From NCBI RefSeq assembly GCF_016861695.1, contig NZ_BOLP01000007.1:62001-126000 (forward strand): DNA of 64,000 nt, given 5' to 3'. Shown here piece after piece: positions 62,391-64,000 of this stretch. Each line of letters opens with the position of its first letter. Positions within the stretch are counted from its first letter, which is position 1. A model generated the notes under the pieces. It was not told the DNA's origin. It did no database searches and was given only the letters and a program-made list of their open reading frames with translations. Source of the stretch: Levilactobacillus andaensis. Lineage in GTDB: Bacteria > Bacillota > Bacilli > Lactobacillales > Lactobacillaceae. A program made the translations under genes and the position numbers.

Positions 62391-63111
62391 CTTAGCTATT
62401 GCGTCAGAGTGCAGACGCTTCTACTCCTTACGAAGTAAACATGACTCATTCTTTTCGTAGGTTACTGTGACTAGATGTTATAGTATTTGAGATTATCTCT
62501 ATACTGATTGAGACTGGGTATTCGTCGAGGTGGTGGGTCAGGTTTAAGCAGCCTGAGAATCCGGAAGTAGAGTTTGCTTGATTGCTAATGAATATAATCA
62601 TTTTTTTATTATGGTTAGAATGCTTTACATGACATAGTCATATAATCAGTATAATTATTGATGGCAAATAAAGCACAGATAAAACCAGTAGTACTGAAAA
62701 ATGTTCATCTCATGATTTTAAGTAGTAGCCACTATCAAGGCAAGTTTATCTCTGGAGTATATATGGTCGTTATATTTTGATTGTTAGTAATAGAAGATTT
62801 TATAGGTAGGTTTAGTTGTAGTAGACATGTTATGTGTTTCACGTGGAACATAGTGATAGATAAAATGAATACGCTTTAAGCCTGGGATGTGTTGGGCTAT
62901 AAGTGAAAACATTTTCGAAACTGAATAAAGGACGTGCATTATTTCGACAAGCACAGCGTTAATCTGAACGCCATATGCTTTCGAAAAATGCAATTTTAGA
63001 TGTCTAAAAGATATGTATCTATTTTAAAACGCAAAAAAAAGTACAAAAAATGACGATTGATTTGACAAACAAACTTCATTTGTGGTACTTTATATGTTGG
63101 GAGGGATGAAG
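62391..63111. other. AT-rich gene-poor region
   Basis: About 720 bp with no convincing gene on either strand. It holds parS-like site 6 and, at its right end, TTGACA at about 63061 with an ACAAA/TTTGT inverted repeat that could be a promoter/operator of the next gene. Confidence 0.45.
62835..62850. other. parS-like site 6
   Basis: TGTTTCACGTGGAACA, one mismatch; the reverse complement of the form at 28575 and 33582. Confidence 0.83.
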
Positions 63112-63492
63112 ATGGACCTGAGTAATTTTACACCATATACAGTTTCTCCAGGCGTGTCGACTGTTACGATTGGCAAGAATGGAATGGCGTTCAGCAAAAC
63201 GGCGGTTATTAGGCTAGGAAAGCCAGAATATGTCGAATTTTTAATAAATGATAAGGACAAAATGATTGCTATTCAAGCCGTAGATGAACAGACGGAGGAG
63301 TCAACGTATTTTTTTAAGCCTGGAAGAAAAAATGTTATGGTTCGTTGGAACTATCAGGATTTGATTGAACGAATCAGTGAAATGATGGATTGGGACACAG
63401 AAAGTAATACTTATAAGATTAGAGGCGAGTATTATCCGGATGGCAATGTTCTGACGTTCAGTTTAGGCGAAGCTACAATCTTGAAAAAATAA
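63112..63492 (+). CDS. Hypothetical protein, accessory region
   Basis: A 126-residue soluble protein. The N-terminal half has alternating short strands (VSTVTIGKNGMAFSKTAVI, EYVEFLINDKDKMIAIQ), which recalls AbrB/MazE-like swapped-hairpin DNA-binding proteins, but the match is weak. I do not recognise it. ATG 63112 follows GGGAGGG; earlier in-frame starts lie in the promoter. AT-richer than the core genes around it. Confidence 0.6.
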   Translation: MDLSNFTPYTVSPGVSTVTIGKNGMAFSKTAVIRLGKPEYVEFLINDKDKMIAIQAVDEQTEESTYFFKPGRKNVMVRWNYQDLIERISEMMDWDTESNTYKIRGEYYPDGNVLTFSLGEATILKK

Positions 63493-63518
63493 CCCTTACT
63501 AAAAAAGTGAATAAAAAA

Positions 63519-63548
63519 AAGCGAACTGATCTGCAAATCAGTTCGCTC
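63519..63548. terminator. Perfect hairpin after the hypothetical gene
   Basis: GCGAACTGAT and ATCAGTTCGC pair around CTGCAA. The T-run (eight T) is on the minus strand only, so it terminates leftward transcription best. Confidence 0.6.
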
Positions 63549-63758
63549 GGCATCAAAGTGCCAATGTTAGATTAGTAACTCAATACAAGTTCTATTCTAA
63601 CAAAAATCATGAGGTACGTAAAACTTTTTTCGTATCTCGTTTTTAAGTCGCTTTGGTGAGTAATTCATTGAGGAGGCTTTTTTATGCGTTTGAACACCTA
63701 AGTTCACCAGTCCTGGAATCAACAGTAAGCTAATAAGGGATATAGAAAGGTGAATGAA

Positions 63759-64000
63759 ATGAAAATTAAAATTAAAAGTGCCAAGGACTCGAAAACCAAC
63801 AAAGTATACGAATTAAAGGAATTGGTGGACTTACCGGATAACTCGGAAATTTTACGCCGTTTGGTATGTGTTCATTGTGGCTGCCTTCTTACATTTACTC
63901 ATGCGTCGGCTAAAAGGGTCGCTCACTTGAAGACTAGAAATGGACAAAACCATGATGCGGATTGTACTGATTACTTCAAACGTGAAGAGCGTAAGGAGTT
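63759..64000 (+). CDS. Partial protein with N-terminal Cys/His cluster (CoiA-like style), cut by window edge
   Basis: Open frame from ATG 63759 (AAAGG 8 bases upstream) to the window end, 80 codons. After a basic start it reads CVHCGCLLTF, then AHLKTRNGQNHDADC, a CxxC...H...H..C pattern suited to zinc. CoiA-like nucleases and related proteins have a comparable zinc finger before the nuclease domain. Too short to assign. Confidence 0.6.
   Translation, partial: MKIKIKSAKDSKTNKVYELKELVDLPDNSEILRRLVCVHCGCLLTFTHASAKRVAHLKTRNGQNHDADCTDYFKREERKE

Noticed and set aside
62784-62993. Minus-strand 69-codon open frame around parS-like site 6
   Set aside because: No ribosome-binding site and a random-like composition in AT-rich DNA.
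1-64000. Prophage, conjugative element or complete defence island
   Set aside because: No integrase, phage structural, relaxase, restriction or cas genes are seen; mobile content is one IS30, one IS982 and small hairpin repeats.

Overview
This window is a chromosome-origin region from a low-to-mid GC Firmicute. The gene order is rpmH-rnpA-yidC-jag-mnmE-mnmG on the minus strand, diverging from dnaA-dnaN-yaaA-recF-gyrB-gyrA-rpsF-ssb-rpsR on the plus strand, then gdpP-rplI-dnaB and walRKHIJ-htrA-rlmH. This order, base composition near 50% GC, T-box regulation, and a secreted protein whose N-terminal half resembles the cell-wall-binding part of Levilactobacillus brevis S-layer protein SlpA all point to Lactobacillaceae, most likely the genus Levilactobacillus. 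The assignment is inference from gene content and was not confirmed by a search.

Layout. 1-7.2 kb: accessory metabolism and membrane genes (a partial condensation-domain enzyme, thioesterase, acetyltransferase, NAD(P)-binding protein, BrnQ, HAD phosphatase, orphan Phd-type antitoxin, PnuC). 7.5-13.7 kb: the minus-strand tRNA-modification and ribosome/membrane block. 13.7-16 kb: a bipartite oriC around dnaA, with a DnaA-trio-like unwinding element before dnaN. 17.7-26 kb: replication, gyrase and rpsF-ssb-rpsR, with one Rgg-like regulator between gyrA and rpsF. 26-34 kb: an accessory stretch with glycerol dehydrogenase under a CcpA-type cre site, an AbrB/Doc toxin-antitoxin pair between two near-identical terminators, an ABC exporter, two paralogous XRE regulators (one broken by a stop codon), the S-layer-like protein and a MerR/TipAS regulator. 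34.4-39.7 kb: gdpP, rplI, a Fic-domain protein lacking the motif histidine, and dnaB. 40-50 kb: oxidoreductases, IclR, MFS, a T-box-controlled peptide-binding protein, a secreted matrixin-like metalloprotease and a YczE-type membrane protein. 50.4-52 kb: tRNA-Lys and an IS30 element. 52.6-61.2 kb: the WalRK envelope-stress locus through rlmH. 61.3-64 kb: an IS982-type element that cut a gene for a basic protein, then AT-richer unknown genes.

Themes. The window is dense in chromosome-maintenance sites: six parS-like ParB sites spread from 1.7 to 62.8 kb, two DnaA-box arrays at oriC, and a third DnaA-box cluster about 45 kb away between htrA and rlmH. The most unusual content is a set of intergenic long-hairpin elements. 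Two of them (36542-36691 and 48120-48274) share architecture and flanking words, but their 18-bp closing helices differ in sequence and are each perfectly self-complementary, which suggests a conserved RNA (or cruciform) fold. A more divergent possible relative lies at 43172-43348. A second, unrelated family has two near-identical copies (40076-40247 and 57486-57657), one of which interrupts the wal operon. A single rod-like element follows oppA. No CRISPR array, prophage or complete defence system was seen.
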